From Nitrospinaceae bacterium (GTDB lineage Bacteria; UBA8248): a stretch of 57,209 nucleotides of DNA. Below the pieces are notes generated by a model that saw nothing but the letters and a program-made list of their open reading frames with translations, had not been told where the DNA came from and made no database searches. The first letter of the stretch is position 1. Every line of letters begins with the position of its first letter. Positions 16,640 to 25,820 of the stretch are shown here, piece by piece. The position numbers were made by a program, and so were the translations under genes. The DNA is taken from NCBI GenBank assembly GCA_018669005.1, contig JABJAL010000007.1, positions 1 to 57,209 of the forward strand, written 5' to 3'.

Positions 16640-16967
16640 CGGCAGGGTCGTACATCGAAGTAAGAGTCTGGGTTGAGGATGAGGGCAAGCGTCTGTTTAT
16701 TCAAAAGGCGGACAAACTGGCCAAATCTGAAATGCATAAAAACAGTGATAAACCCGAGGTGATTGGCGTCGAGGGGATGGTGGTAGTTGCCGTCCTCTCG
16801 ACGCTTATCCGAGAGTATCAATGCTGGAAGCTTTGTCTGTATAGATATAATCCGCGCTAGAGCAATTCCCCGCTAGGCAGAAAAATTGGTATAGTTACCT
16901 CATCGCGCATCCTCATTATAAAAGCATGACCGCGCAACTATTCCTCTTATTTAAAAGGATACTGTTG
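16640..16967. other. Gap with a start-less open frame (possible gene remnant)
   Basis: 328 bases. On the plus strand 16624-16860 is open for about 78 codons (amino acids such as 'RVWVEDEGKRLFIQKADK' and 'IGVEGMVVVAVLSTLIREY') but has no usable start or ribosome site before its middle. I do not recognise it; it may be a decayed gene end or chance. The rest up to the next gene shows no clear signal. Confidence 0.35.
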
Positions 16968-18107
16968 ATGAGCGCTCCTGAATTCACGAAAAATCCGATT
17001 GGTTTGGCCGTAATTGGTTGCGGAAGTGTCGGCCGCCTACGGGCTGGTCTGGCTCGTGCATATCCTGGGGTGGAATGGCTCGGGTTTTGTGATGTTGATA
17101 AGGAAAAAGGGAAAAACCTGGCGAGCGAGCTCGGCGCTGACTTTTTCACGACGGATTACACTGAGCTTCTCGCGCGCTCCGAAGTCAATGCGGTTATGGT
17201 TTGCACCACGAACAACGATCATGTCGGACCTATTCGGGCGGCACTTGAGGCTGGCAATAAGCCTAGAATGTTGATTGAAAAACCGCTCGCCACAAGCGCG
17301 GTGGAATCGGCAAGTCTTCTCAAGGATATCGAAGGCGAAGGCATCGAGGCTTTCATCGGCTACACGCAAAGATTTCGCCGAAAATATATAGCGGTCAAAG
17401 GACAGATATTGAATGGGCATATAGGCGACCCGACCTCCGGCGTTGCAAAGGTTTTCATGAATGGAATTTCGCCCCAGCATAACTTGTCGAGAACAGAAAA
17501 CCGCTCTCTTCTGACGCCAATGGTTGTTTCTGGGACCCATTGTCTCGATATGAGCATGTGGCTCATGGGCGATAAAAAACCGGTAGAAATTTATTCTCGC
17601 TCGGTGGATACGGCGCTTGCCGGTTTGGGAACGCAGGATGCGACGTTTGGCATCTTCACCTTCGAGGACAGGGCCATGCTCAGCATGAACATGAGCTGGG
17701 CGCTGCCGTTGGCGTGGCCAACTTCGGCCTACTCGATGGATATTGGATTGGTCGGTACGAAAGGTGCTATTTTAATAGACGATACGCATCGCGATATTGT
17801 GCTGGCGACCGATGAGCCTCATGCGAATTTTCGCACCCAGGACCGACCTGATTTGGTGAAAGAGGGCCCGAATGTCAGCTTCTTGGGCAGCTATCCTCCT
17901 GGAGAGGAAATGATGGGGCAGCTCTGGGGCCCTCTTCGAGAGGAGACGAATTCGTGGCTCGCGCATTTGTATACTGGTCTTGAGACGCCTCACGCCACCG
18001 CCGCCGAGGGACACCGGAATCTAGTTCTAACGATGGCGATGGATTACTCCTCCAAAATCGGCAAACCAGTATCTCTTCCCGTTGATTTGGAATTGTTGGA
18101 AAAGTGA
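16968..18107 (+). CDS. Gfo/Idh/MocA family NAD(P)-dependent oxidoreductase, second copy
   Basis: A 379-residue oxidoreductase: Rossmann motif 'AVIGCGSVGRLRAG', 'IEKPLAT' as the EKP motif near residue 100, and a C-terminal domain with 'GTHCLDMSMWLMGDKKPVEIY' carrying the catalytic His/Asp block. I start at ATG 16968 (AAAGGA 8 bases upstream); the upstream ATG 16926 has no ribosome site and adds a hydrophobic stretch foreign to the family. It is clearly a different subgroup from the copy at 11161. It stands alone between two gene-poor gaps, so it probably has its own promoter. Likely acts on a sugar, polyol or sugar acid. Confidence 0.88.
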   Translation: MSAPEFTKNPIGLAVIGCGSVGRLRAGLARAYPGVEWLGFCDVDKEKGKNLASELGADFFTTDYTELLARSEVNAVMVCTTNNDHVGPIRAALEAGNKPRMLIEKPLATSAVESASLLKDIEGEGIEAFIGYTQRFRRKYIAVKGQILNGHIGDPTSGVAKVFMNGISPQHNLSRTENRSLLTPMVVSGTHCLDMSMWLMGDKKPVEIYSRSVDTALAGLGTQDATFGIFTFEDRAMLSMNMSWALPLAWPTSAYSMDIGLVGTKGAILIDDTHRDIVLATDEPHANFRTQDRPDLVKEGPNVSFLGSYPPGEEMMGQLWGPLREETNSWLAHLYTGLETPHATAAEGHRNLVLTMAMDYSSKIGKPVSLPVDLELLEK

Positions 18108-18358
18108 GTCCCTGGTCCTGGATCATTAAATTCAGGTGACCAGCACTCTGGATGGGAAGCCGGAATCTAGGTTGGAATTGAAGATTCTCCAAGTAAAAGG
18201 CGGTTTTATAGGTTCTTTATTCGTTTCTGATAGATGACAAAAGAGATTCTTCCAACGAATAGTAAAATAATGTTGGAGTTTCGTTAAGGGATGAGGCCAA
18301 GGAAGTCTTTATTTTGAGTGCCTGCATTGAAATTTAGTGGGATTCGACAGGAGGCGAT

Positions 18359-19381
18359 ATGCGTGCAGCTTTGATGATGGATAAAGGGCGGCTTGAGGTG
18401 GGAGAAATTCCGGAGCCACGTCCCCGCGCCGGGGAGGCGCTGGTTGAGGTAGATTTCGGAGGTATCTGTGGGTCCGATCTGGTTACGCTCGCGAGCGGTC
18501 GCCCCAAGGAGTTGCCGCGAGTCCTGGGGCATGAATTCGCCGGAACGCTTCGAGAAATTAATGGGGATACCAGCTATCCGTTCAAACCAGGCGATCGTGT
18601 GGTGGCAGAGCCCACTACTGGTTGCGGAATCTGCCGTAGCTGTCGTAGCGGTCAATGTAATGTTTGTCATGAGCGGGTGATCCTGGGCGTTGAGACGAAC
18701 GGTGTATTCGCTAAATATGTCCCGGTGCCTATTGCAAATCTTTTGAAAATTCCCGACGAGGTGCCCTCTAAGGAGGCGGCGCTGGTTCAACCGGTGGCGG
18801 TCGTGGTCCACGCTTTTCGGCGCACGGCGTTTCAGGGGGGGGGCACGGCGGCGGTTCTGGGAGCTGGTCCGATAGGGGCGCTTTTGGCCATGCTGGCCCG
18901 GGCCTCGGGCGGTACAACGGTGGTTGTCTCAGAGCCCAATCCCTTCCGCCGAAGCGTAATGGAAGGCATGGGAATCACGGCGATTGACCCATTGGCCGAG
19001 GACGCGGTGGAGGCTGCTCTTTCGCATCTTGGCGAGATGGACGAGGGTTTTGATATTGTTTTTGATGCCGCAGGAAGCACAAATTCGCTTCGGCAGGCCA
19101 CGGAAATGGCCCGGGTTGGGGGGCAGGTGATGATGGTTGCGACCTATCATGGGGAGCCGGAGCTGGGTATCATGACCGCACGAAAGCGTGAGGTGGATAT
19201 GCTCACAACGCGTGCGCACAATTTCGATGATTTCCGTGCATCGCTGAACCTCATCGCCAGCCGGCAGCTCGATGTCCGACCGCTTATCTCTAACAAGATT
19301 GGTCTTGATGAAGTGCCCGCCGCTTTCGATTCCTTAAGCTCGGGCGGGCCGATGATGAAGGTTTTGTGTCAGCCATCATAG
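18359..19381 (+). CDS. Zinc-dependent medium-chain alcohol/polyol dehydrogenase
   Basis: A 340-residue MDR-family enzyme that oxidises alcohols or polyols with NAD(P). Catalytic zinc ligands: Cys in 'GGICGSDL' and His-Glu in 'GHEFAG'. The structural-zinc loop has the four Cys spaced 2-2-7 in 'CGICRSCRSGQCNVC'. The Rossmann motif is 'AAVLGAGPIGALLAMLA'. CAGGAGG lies 5 bases upstream of ATG, a strong ribosome site. It resembles the threonine/sorbitol dehydrogenase branch. It is preceded by 251 bases of non-coding sequence and followed by an inverted repeat before the selenoprotein gene. Confidence 0.9.
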   Translation: MRAALMMDKGRLEVGEIPEPRPRAGEALVEVDFGGICGSDLVTLASGRPKELPRVLGHEFAGTLREINGDTSYPFKPGDRVVAEPTTGCGICRSCRSGQCNVCHERVILGVETNGVFAKYVPVPIANLLKIPDEVPSKEAALVQPVAVVVHAFRRTAFQGGGTAAVLGAGPIGALLAMLARASGGTTVVVSEPNPFRRSVMEGMGITAIDPLAEDAVEAALSHLGEMDEGFDIVFDAAGSTNSLRQATEMARVGGQVMMVATYHGEPELGIMTARKREVDMLTTRAHNFDDFRASLNLIASRQLDVRPLISNKIGLDEVPAAFDSLSSGGPMMKVLCQPS

Positions 19382-19437
19382 GGAGAGATTCCCTGCCGGT
19401 TGCTTGATTTTAGTATTATGGATTTAAGGGGGTAGCA

Positions 19438-19460
19438 GGATTTTTGATATATAAAAATCC
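19438..19460. repeat. AT-rich perfect inverted repeat upstream of the OsmC selenoprotein gene
   Basis: Perfect 8-base arms (GGATTTTT and AAAAATCC) around GATATAT. It lies between the alcohol dehydrogenase stop and the selenoprotein start, 60 bases before the latter. It could be an operator for the selenoprotein gene or a weak terminator for the dehydrogenase. The overlapping TATATAA could also serve as a promoter -10 box. Function not determined. Confidence 0.4.
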
Positions 19461-19519
19461 AGAAAATTTGATTTTAGGAGACAGAAGAATTTGTAATTTT
19501 TTTCTTTAGGAGGATAGGT

Positions 19520-20080
19520 GTGGAAAGTCCGATAGAGGGCCGTTCAACGAGTCATGTTCCAGGAGAGCGTATTATCGATAAGCCCGAGCTTCCCGCTCAG
19601 GGTGTAGCCACGGATTCCGAGGTGTTTACCGAAGTTGTGTTGGGATCTACACAACTCAAACGTGGCACTGTCGAGGATTACGAGGTTTTTTGTGATGAAT
19701 CTCCTCGTATTGGTGGAGAGGGTAAGTATCCAAGCCCGATGTCCTATATGGCGATGGGGACCGGCTTCTGATTACTCACACAGGTTGCGCGGTACGCGCA
19801 CATGATGAAGATTGAGGTGAAAAACGCGAAGGTCAAGGTCCGTTTCAGAAAGTTCCTTGGGGGATCGGTGCTCAAGGGAACCGTTCACAATCGATGGGAT
19901 GGCGTGGATACGCACCTAACGCTGGACTCTGATGCGCCTGCCGAAAAATTGGCCCATCTCATTCGCAATGCCAAAAACGGATGTTTCGCGGAAGGCTTAA
20001 TTGTTCAGTCAGTTCCGCTCACGAGTACCGTTGAGGTGAACGGCGAGTCTTTCAGCATAGAGGGCGTCACAGCAGATTAA
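19520..20080 (+). CDS. OsmC/Ohr-family thiol peroxidase, predicted selenoprotein (in-frame TGA = Sec84)
   Basis: Read through the TGA at 19769-19771, the frame gives 186 residues that form one continuous OsmC-fold protein. Residues 60-83 ('RIGGEGKYPSPMSYMAMGTGF') match the family's loop before the first redox Cys, the TGA sits exactly where that Cys belongs, and 'LLTQVARYAHMMKIEV' is the core helix that follows. The second conserved Cys is present in 'AKNGCFAEGLI'. OsmC/Ohr proteins reduce organic or fatty-acid hydroperoxides with a Cys pair; selenocysteine would raise the rate. A stem-loop resembling a bacterial SECIS follows the TGA. Start: GTG 19520 with AGGAGG 6 bases upstream. Stopping at TGA would leave two useless pieces, of which the second has no ribosome site. 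A nonsense mutation is the alternative, but location and hairpin argue against it. No sel genes lie in this window. Confidence 0.85.
19772..19800 (+). promoter_or_regulatory. Bacterial SECIS-like stem-loop after the Sec TGA
   Basis: The mRNA right after the TGA folds into TGCGC-GGTAC-GCGCA (19786-19800), a 5-base-pair GC-rich mini-helix with a loop beginning GG. The loop starts 20 nt after the TGA. In E. coli fdhF the SelB-binding hairpin has its loop (with the critical G and U) at nearly the same distance and is also preceded by GGTTGC, as here (19783-19788). Bacterial SECIS elements are read by SelB to insert selenocysteine; binding here is inferred. Confidence 0.75.
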
Positions 20081-20141
20081 GGTGATGGGTGCTGGCCGAA
20101 GACTTCCACCGCACCTGGTTTAAATATGATTAATATAAAAA

Positions 20142-20170
20142 GGCATCCCTTAGGGGGTGTCTTTTTTTTT
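20142..20170 (+). terminator. Rho-independent terminator after the OsmC selenoprotein gene
   Basis: An 8-base-pair stem (20142-20149 with 20154-20161, two G.U pairs), loop TTAG, then nine T. It lies 62 bases after the OsmC stop and separates that gene from the sensor kinase. The roughly 190 bases from here to the kinase start are very AT-rich and hold no gene; a promoter is expected there. Confidence 0.9.
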
Positions 20171-20359
20171 ATCTCGTGGTGTTTGTGGCCATGAAATAAT
20201 CTATATTAGAATATATATTTATCTGAATTTAATGGTTTTATGGGTTTTATGCCTGTCCATTTCTTGAATTTAATAATATTATCCTCTCGTTTGTACCCCC
20301 TTAAGAGTGGGTTGGGAATTTTGGCGGTTTTTTTTAATTATTGATAAAGGTGGAGTTGC

Positions 20360-23300
20360 GTGACCTTGAATAACCAAAAATACAAAGTTCTTGTTGTTGA
20401 CGACGATGGGGATTTGCGCCCGCTTATCGAGCAGTCTTTAGAAAGTGCGGGTTATCTCACGGCGAGCGTCAAAAGCAGCAAGGAGGCGATTGATTGGCTG
20501 AATGAGAATCAAGCCGACTTAATGTTGCTCGATTATCTTCTGCCGGATATGACTGGTGAAAAACTTGTTGATGCGCTCTCGGATAAGGGCCTTCTAATTC
20601 CGTTTGTTGTCGTTACGGGCAGGGGCACCGAGCGGGTTGCGGTTGATTTGATGAAGCGCGGTGCGCTTGATTACCTCATCAAAGGCTCTTCCATCCTTGA
20701 GCTGTTGCCCCAGGTTGTGGCGCACGCCTTCGGGCAATTGGAGCAGCGCTCCAGGTTGGCCGAAACCGAGAAGAAGACCAAGCGTCTAGAATTACTGGGA
20801 AGCATTGCCAAAGCGGCGGGCTCGGCACTAGAGCCCCTGAAAATTTTTAAAGCCGTCGTCAGTGAAATTCGGCGGATAATTCCCTGTGAGCGGTATGTAA
20901 TCGCAACGGTGGACACTGAGACAGGCTGGCGGCCCATTGTGTATCTGGAATCGGATATCGATTTGGCGAAGGGGGCAAGAGTCTCCGGTGAGACCAATTG
21001 GTGGTTTAGCAGGCTATCTAATGAGAATCAGGTTTTAGTTGTTGATGATCTTCGCGAGCTTTCCTTCCCCCGCGCGCAGGTAATGGCAAAGGCCGGATTT
21101 CGGAGTCACCTAGTTGTTCCCATACTTCATGAAGGGCAATTTGTCGCCTATCTGGGTCTGATGAGTACAAAGGTGGCTGCTTTCACAGAAGAACACAAGG
21201 ATTTGCTCGCCTCAATTGCTCTTCTCCTGTCCACGCCGATTCAAAACGCCATGCTGCACAAGGAGTCCGAGGAGCGGGCGAGGCGGCTGGAGATCTCCTC
21301 CACAATCGCCAAAGCGGCAGGCTCGGCGCTAGAGCCCAAGGCGCTTTTTAAAACGGTTGTCGAGGAAATTAGAAGAGTCGTTCCATGTGAACGGTGTCTG
21401 TTTGGCATCACTTCGAGCAAATCGGGAATCACAAATGTTTGGCATATCGAATCCGATATTGAAGTGAAGCGGCCGGTGGAGAGAGGCGAGGCGGCGAAAA
21501 TTTGGGGCCATGATTTGTCCAAAACCCCCCAAGTGGTTTATCACCCCGATATCATCAGTGGCAGCTCCAGTCCGCGCACCCGGGAGATGGCTAAAGTGGG
21601 TTTCCGCTCCGTTCTTCGGGTGCCCATTATTAACGAGGGCGAATACCAAGCCCACATCGGGCTTGCCAGTACCCGCGTCGACGGTTTTACCGAAGAGCAA
21701 ATCGAACTGCTGGTTTCTGTAGCCGATCATCTGGGCCCAGTAGTACGAAACGCCACGCTCTACCAGGAGTCCGAGGAACGCGGAAGGCGCCTGGCCGCGC
21801 TCGTGGATGTGGCGAGGAGTCTGACTCAGGGGTTGGATCGTGAGAACGTGCTCAATTCGATTTCGGGTGCTGCGGCCGAAGTGTTTGGCGGGGAGGCTGG
21901 TTTTCGAATCCGGGAAGGCGACTATCTGGTGCGAATGGGCACGACGCCTCTCGCCCGGAATGCGATGCCCGTGGAGCGGATACTAATGGGGGAGGGTATC
22001 AGCGGCCGCGTCGCGGAGAGCGGAGAGGCCATTCTCCTCGCCGATAGCGCCGCCGATGAGCGGGCTACGCCTGTATTCCGCGAGGCGATAGATTCTGCTG
22101 TGACGGGAACGATGATGTGTGTTCCGATAAAACGTGAATCCGATGTGCTGGGAACGCTGCATATATGGCGGTCGAAGGACCGCCAGTTCAGCGAAGACGA
22201 TCTTCAGCTAGCCTATAGCCTGGCGGATCAGACGGCCATCGCCATCGAGAACGCTTCGCTGTATAGCGAATCCGAGAGGCAGACGAAGCGCCTGGCTGCG
22301 CTATTAGAAGTTGCTAAAAGCCTGACGCGTGAATTGAATCTTGATGATGTCCTCAATTCAATCGTCGGTGAGGGCGCCAGAATTTTCGGGGGTGAGGCAC
22401 TATTCCGGCTGAAGATAGGAGATGAACTGGTAATCTCCGCGAGGAGCGAGGGCATCAAGGATATGCCGCTTAAACAAAGTTATTCTGTTGGTGAATCGGC
22501 CGGCGGGTTGACTGTAGAGGGGAGAGCGCCCCGGATTATTCCGGATATCGCATCCGATGAAAACATGATCGCCGAGCACAAAAAAGTGATGGAAGAGTGG
22601 GGCCTTGGGACGATCATGCAGATTCCGCTGATACATGGCGAGGAATTGATGGGCTTTTTCGCGATATGTCAGGAGAAGGGGTATGTCTTCGCGGATGATG
22701 AAGTTGAATTAGCCATGAGCCTTGCGGATCAAGCTTCGATCGCCATCGAGAACGCCCGCCTTCACGAAGAGGCCATGAAGAGCCTGCAATTTTTCAGGAG
22801 CGTTGTGGACGACAATTCTGATGCCATTGTCGTCCGGGATCTGGATTACAAAATTATTCATTGGAACCGGGGCGCCGAAAAAATATTCGGCTACACACAA
22901 GAAGAAGCTTTGGGGAAAAGCGCAAAAATGCTCTACCCGGAAGGAGAGTGGGAGGATTCGTCGTACCGCGAAAGAACAAACCGTGGGGAAAATCACCAGC
23001 GGGAAGCTGTCAGGATAAGGAAGGACGGCTCATCCGTGCCGGTGATTGCTGCGGCCTCTCCCGTCAAGAATCACCAGGGCCAGGTGATCGCCGTCAGCGT
23101 TGTATTCAAGGACCTCACAGAGCAAAAGCGAACCGAGACCGAGCTCATAGAGCAGGAGAATCGTCTCAGGACCATCGTTAACAATGCGGCGGGTGATGGA
23201 ATTATAACCATTGACGAGATGGGGATTGTCGAGTCCATCAACCCGTCTGCGCAGGAGATTTTCGGCTACATGCCAGAGGAGATTGAGGGCAAAAATATTT

Positions 23301-24778
23301 TGCTCTTGATGCCAGCCCCCTATAAAGAGGCCCACGATAAATCTTTGAGGGATTACCTCAAAACCGGGGTTACGAACATCATCGGAAGTACGAGCGAGGT
23401 TTCGGGGAGAAGAAAAGATGGTTCGGAATTTCCCATGGACCTCACAGTTACTGAAATTTGGGCAAGAGGAAAGCGTGTTTTCACCGGGATCATCCGTGAC
23501 TTGTCGGAAAGAAAGCAAGCCGAAAAAGAGCGGAGTGAATATATTGATATTCTACTGAACCTAAATGAGCTTACCCAAAAGATGAACACGAGCCTGGACC
23601 TTGAAGAGGTACTGGATTTAATTCTCGATTCCACAAAGTCTTTGTTGAATGTTTCGGATGTCTCCATTACCTCGAGAGACGGCGAATGTTTTGTGTCGAA
23701 GGCCAGGATGGGAGATTATTTTACCAGCAGGAATGCTCGCAGGTATGAACTTGGAGAAGGGGGGGTGGGTGAGGCCGCGCAGAGGGGCTCCATGGTATTT
23801 ATCGAAAATGTTCTCGACTATCCGGGCTGGAGATACAAGGATGACGCCCGAATGTTCAACATTATAACTTGTCTTTGCGTTCCCTTGAAGAATGTCGATG
23901 GGGTGGTTATCGGTGTTTTGACTTGTCTCACGCGGGAGGCGAGAAGATATTCGGCGGGCGAATTTGAATTAATCGACTCGTTCGCCAACATGGCGGCTAT
24001 TGCTATTCAGAATGCCGAGAATCACTCTAATTTAAAGAACACGCTCGAAGAGTTGCGAAAAAGCCAGGAGATGATTGTCCGCGCCGAGAAGCTTTCATCC
24101 TTGGGGACACTGGCGGCGGGAGCGGCCCACGAAATTCTCAATCCGGCGGGGGTGATACAACTTCGCGCCGAGATAATCGCTCAAGAGTCGCCAGAGGGCG
24201 AACTGGTTAATCAGTCCGCAGATGTGATCGTTCAGAGTGTTGGCCGCATAAAGGGTATATGTGACGATTTGCGGCGGTTTTCCCGCAATGAGGTGACGAC
24301 AAGAGAGCCTTTTGATCCTCTCGACGCCCTGGCGTCGAGTATTAGTTTGATTGAATATCGCCTTTCGCCTGCCAATATCGAGCTGAATATGAATCTGGGC
24401 AGTTCTCAACCCATTGTTATTGGTGATCCAAACCAAATTCAGCAGGTGTTGTTGAACTTGATTAGCAATGCGATTGACGCGATGCCCGACGGGGGAAAGA
24501 TGTCAATTTCATCCTCCGAGGTGGAAGAAAATAACGAGTTGTATTGGGAGGTCAAGGTGGCCGATACGGGTGTGGGTATATCCAAAGAGGATATAACCCA
24601 GATTTTTGATCCGTTTTTCACTACCAAATCTCCGGACGAAGGCACAGGGCTGGGACTTTCTGTACTACACGGAATAGTTGAAAATCATGGTGGGGAAGTT
24701 TTTGTGGAAAGTGAAGAAGGAAAAGGGGCGACATTTATCGTGCGCCTTCCCATAGTGAAAGACCAGGTTGGTTTGTAG
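20360..24778 (+). CDS. Large hybrid sensor histidine kinase: receiver - 4 GAF - 2 PAS - GAF - HisKA/HATPase
   Basis: A 1472-residue soluble kinase with no membrane span. Residues 1-125 are a receiver domain with phosphoacceptor Asp58 (LMLLDYLLPDM) and Lys108. Then come four GAF domains (about 141-305, 311-470, 475-640, 641-805): the first two are near-duplicates ('IAKAAGSALEP') and the next two are another duplicated pair ('LDRENVLNSI' / 'LNLDDVLNSI'). PAS domains at about 810-930 and 934-1050 and a fifth GAF at about 1062-1225 follow. The phosphorylated His is about 1257 ('AAHEILNPAG'). N, G1, F and G2 boxes are 'NLISNAIDAM', 'DTGVGI', 'FDPFFTTK' and 'GTGLGL'. Start GTG with AAGGTGGAG upstream. 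The next gene is an OmpR-type regulator, its probable output partner. The N-terminal receiver suggests it is itself controlled by another kinase. Confidence 0.93.
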   Translation: MTLNNQKYKVLVVDDDGDLRPLIEQSLESAGYLTASVKSSKEAIDWLNENQADLMLLDYLLPDMTGEKLVDALSDKGLLIPFVVVTGRGTERVAVDLMKRGALDYLIKGSSILELLPQVVAHAFGQLEQRSRLAETEKKTKRLELLGSIAKAAGSALEPLKIFKAVVSEIRRIIPCERYVIATVDTETGWRPIVYLESDIDLAKGARVSGETNWWFSRLSNENQVLVVDDLRELSFPRAQVMAKAGFRSHLVVPILHEGQFVAYLGLMSTKVAAFTEEHKDLLASIALLLSTPIQNAMLHKESEERARRLEISSTIAKAAGSALEPKALFKTVVEEIRRVVPCERCLFGITSSKSGITNVWHIESDIEVKRPVERGEAAKIWGHDLSKTPQVVYHPDIISGSSSPRTREMAKVGFRSVLRVPIINEGEYQAHIGLASTRVDGFTEEQIELLVSVADHLGPVVRNATLYQESEERGRRLAALVDVARSLTQGLDRENVLNSISGAAAEVFGGEAGFRIREGDYLVRMGTTPLARNAMPVERILMGEGISGRVAESGEAILLADSAADERATPVFREAIDSAVTGTMMCVPIKRESDVLGTLHIWRSKDRQFSEDDLQLAYSLADQTAIAIENASLYSESERQTKRLAALLEVAKSLTRELNLDDVLNSIVGEGARIFGGEALFRLKIGDELVISARSEGIKDMPLKQSYSVGESAGGLTVEGRAPRIIPDIASDENMIAEHKKVMEEWGLGTIMQIPLIHGEELMGFFAICQEKGYVFADDEVELAMSLADQASIAIENARLHEEAMKSLQFFRSVVDDNSDAIVVRDLDYKIIHWNRGAEKIFGYTQEEALGKSAKMLYPEGEWEDSSYRERTNRGENHQREAVRIRKDGSSVPVIAAASPVKNHQGQVIAVSVVFKDLTEQKRTETELIEQENRLRTIVNNAAGDGIITIDEMGIVESINPSAQEIFGYMPEEIEGKNILLLMPAPYKEAHDKSLRDYLKTGVTNIIGSTSEVSGRRKDGSEFPMDLTVTEIWARGKRVFTGIIRDLSERKQAEKERSEYIDILLNLNELTQKMNTSLDLEEVLDLILDSTKSLLNVSDVSITSRDGECFVSKARMGDYFTSRNARRYELGEGGVGEAAQRGSMVFIENVLDYPGWRYKDDARMFNIITCLCVPLKNVDGVVIGVLTCLTREARRYSAGEFELIDSFANMAAIAIQNAENHSNLKNTLEELRKSQEMIVRAEKLSSLGTLAAGAAHEILNPAGVIQLRAEIIAQESPEGELVNQSADVIVQSVGRIKGICDDLRRFSRNEVTTREPFDPLDALASSISLIEYRLSPANIELNMNLGSSQPIVIGDPNQIQQVLLNLISNAIDAMPDGGKMSISSSEVEENNELYWEVKVADTGVGISKEDITQIFDPFFTTKSPDEGTGLGLSVLHGIVENHGGEVFVESEEGKGATFIVRLPIVKDQVGL

Positions 24779-24835
24779 GGCCCGCTAGAACTTTAGCCAG
24801 ATGAATCTAGGGCGTTATGATGTTCTTGATGAGAA

Positions 24836-25534
24836 ATGAGTGAAATGATGAGTAAACTCAAAATCCTTCTGGTGGATGATGAGTCCGAAATTTTGACCAG
24901 CCTCGAATATTTTCTCTCCGGAGAGGGGTATGAGGTCTCTACGGCCCTGAGCGGCGAGGCAGCTTTGAGCGCCTCGGAGGTATCGCCTCCCAATCTGGCC
25001 ATCCTCGATATCCGCATGCCGGGGATAGATGGTTTTGAGTTGTGCAGAAAACTCCGCAAAAAAATCCCTTCGATTCGCATCATATTTCTTAGCACGATGC
25101 AAAAGGATGTTGATAAGGCCAAGGGCCTGATGCTCGGCGGGGATGATTATATCGGTAAACCGTTCAGCTCTATAGAATTGCTGGCACGCGTAAAGACTGT
25201 TCTGAGGGATGTGGAAGGGGCCGTAAAGCTGCAATCGTATCGTTTTGGTGCCATCGAGATTCATCCCATAAGCCGCGAAGTGACCAAGGATGGCGTTCAG
25301 GTGGATTTGACCACTCTGGAATTTGATCTGGCGCATTTTTTCGTGCGGCATCCAGGTGAAGTCTTTACCAGGGCGCAGCTACTGGTCCACGTGTGGGAGC
25401 AGGATAGCTCGGCCGTCACACGGACGGTTGATTATCACGTTTATCAATTGAGGAAAAAGTTTGGCGATGATCCCGACGATCCCAAAAATTTCATGACGAT
25501 TCGAGGGGTAGGATATAAATTTTTGCCAGATTAG
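24836..25534 (+). CDS. OmpR/PhoB-family response regulator
   Basis: A 232-residue two-domain regulator: receiver at residues 8-120 (acidic 'VDDE', phosphoacceptor Asp in 'LAILDIRMPG', Lys in 'YIGKPF') and a winged-helix DNA-binding domain at about 135-230 ('LTTLEFDLAHFFVRHPGEVFTR', 'VDYHVYQLRKKFG', 'IRGVGYKF'). It starts 57 bases after the sensor kinase, on the same strand, so it is likely its cognate partner. Several ATGs cluster at the start (24836, 24845, 24848); I keep the first. Target genes are unknown; OsmC and FtsH flank the pair. Confidence 0.92.
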   Translation: MSEMMSKLKILLVDDESEILTSLEYFLSGEGYEVSTALSGEAALSASEVSPPNLAILDIRMPGIDGFELCRKLRKKIPSIRIIFLSTMQKDVDKAKGLMLGGDDYIGKPFSSIELLARVKTVLRDVEGAVKLQSYRFGAIEIHPISREVTKDGVQVDLTTLEFDLAHFFVRHPGEVFTRAQLLVHVWEQDSSAVTRTVDYHVYQLRKKFGDDPDDPKNFMTIRGVGYKFLPD

Positions 25535-25820
25535 TAAGGTTTTCTCCTCCCGAAAGAGTTCTTTCCGATAAATTTTCACCATAGCCGAATATTGAAATTT
25601 AAACCCATGTATTTGGGAAATACCTAGGATTTAAAGGATCCCAATGAAGGGAAGGACCCCCTTTTTATAGCTCGAAATAGCTTATAGAGCGGTTTTGATA
25701 AAAAAACCCTCTCCTATTTCAGTGAAATGGAGAATATTGGGTGCCTGTGTCTGAGTCAGAATCTATGTTTATAATAAGAACTAGAGTATGGAAAACGCTG
25801 CTTATCGAGGGGGGTGAAGC
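25535..25820. promoter_or_regulatory. Intergenic region before ftsH with a candidate -10 box
   Basis: 286 bases with no gene. Imperfect inverted repeats lie around 25632-25666 (AAGGG ... CCCTT then T) and 25686-25713 (GGTTTT ... AAAACC flanked by GAG/CTC). A perfect TATAAT is at 25770-25775, 46 bases before the ftsH start, but I see no good -35 at the right distance. Confidence 0.35.

Noticed and set aside
19769-19771. TGA read as a true stop, giving two small proteins of 83 and 92 residues
   Set aside because: Both pieces are halves of a single OsmC fold in one frame, the second lacks a ribosome site, the stop replaces the catalytic Cys, and a SECIS-like hairpin follows.
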